Origin: JBNJDJ01 sp051744845
GTDB lineage: Bacteria > Bacillota > Clostridia > Peptostreptococcales > Acidaminobacteraceae
Direction of reading: 5' to 3'
Assembly: GCA_051744845.1 (NCBI GenBank)
Contig: JBNJDJ010000093.1
Coordinates: 1 to 5,667 of the forward strand
DNA: 5,667 bases
Positions 5,663 through 5,667 of the stretch are shown one piece after another. Below the pieces are notes generated by a model. The model was not told where the DNA came from, ran no database searches, and was given only the letters and a program-made list of their open reading frames with translations. Each line of letters starts with the position of its first letter. Position 1 is the stretch's first letter. Made by a program: the position numbers and the translations under genes.

Positions 5663-5667
5663 CTCCT
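5663..5667 (-). promoter_or_regulatory. Ribosome binding site of the TVP38-family gene
   Basis: On the minus strand AGGAG stands 5 bases before the ATG (complement of 5655-5657). It is cut by the window edge, so it may extend further. It supports the chosen start. Confidence 0.8.

Noticed and set aside
1..5667. CRISPR array, insertion sequence, prophage or defence system
   Set aside because: There are no spaced identical repeats, transposase or integrase motifs, terminal inverted repeats or defence-associated domains; the proteins are all common housekeeping or transport families.

Overview
The window is very AT-rich (G+C roughly a quarter to 30 percent by eye) bacterial chromosome with strong AGGAGG-type ribosome binding sites, compact T-tailed hairpin terminators and the standard genetic code (the single Trp codon is TGG). 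Gene content and composition fit a low-GC anaerobe. A member of the Fusobacteriota is my best guess, with a low-GC Bacillota/Clostridia lineage as the alternative. This is inferred from composition and protein families, not proven.

Layout: (1) 1-672 is the 3' part of a sensor histidine kinase gene cut by the left window edge. (2) 675-1541 is a response regulator with a CheY-like receiver and a C-terminal YcbB (GlnL-type) domain, in the same operon, starting at TTG from an SD inside the kinase gene. (3) 1542-1825 is a 284-base gap holding a TATAAT box, a structured segment ending in a clear intrinsic terminator (candidate small RNA or attenuated leader), a pair of TTGTTA repeats 22 bases apart and an inverted repeat. 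(4) 1826-3091 is a dicarboxylate/amino acid:cation symporter (DAACS/SDF family) with its own terminator. (5) 3202-4935 is PTS enzyme I (ptsI), apparently monocistronic, without ptsH beside it. (6) A long hairpin at 4939-4972 separates ptsI from (7) a convergent minus-strand gene for a TVP38/TMEM64 (DedA-like, VTT domain) membrane protein, 4977-5657, whose SD is the last thing in the window.

How the parts may work together: the kinase/regulator pair resembles the GlnK-GlnL (YcbA-YcbB) system of Bacillus subtilis, which senses glutamine and activates a glutaminase/transporter operon. Here the next gene is a symporter whose substrate-site residues match the acidic amino acid/dicarboxylate carriers, so the pair plausibly controls uptake of glutamate, aspartate or a C4-dicarboxylate. 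The gap between them contains the candidate control elements. ptsI and the TVP38 gene look like unrelated neighbours, each with its own transcription signals.

I see no mobile element, CRISPR array, rRNA or tRNA, and no clearly new multi-gene system. The most interesting part is the non-coding gap at 1542-1825.
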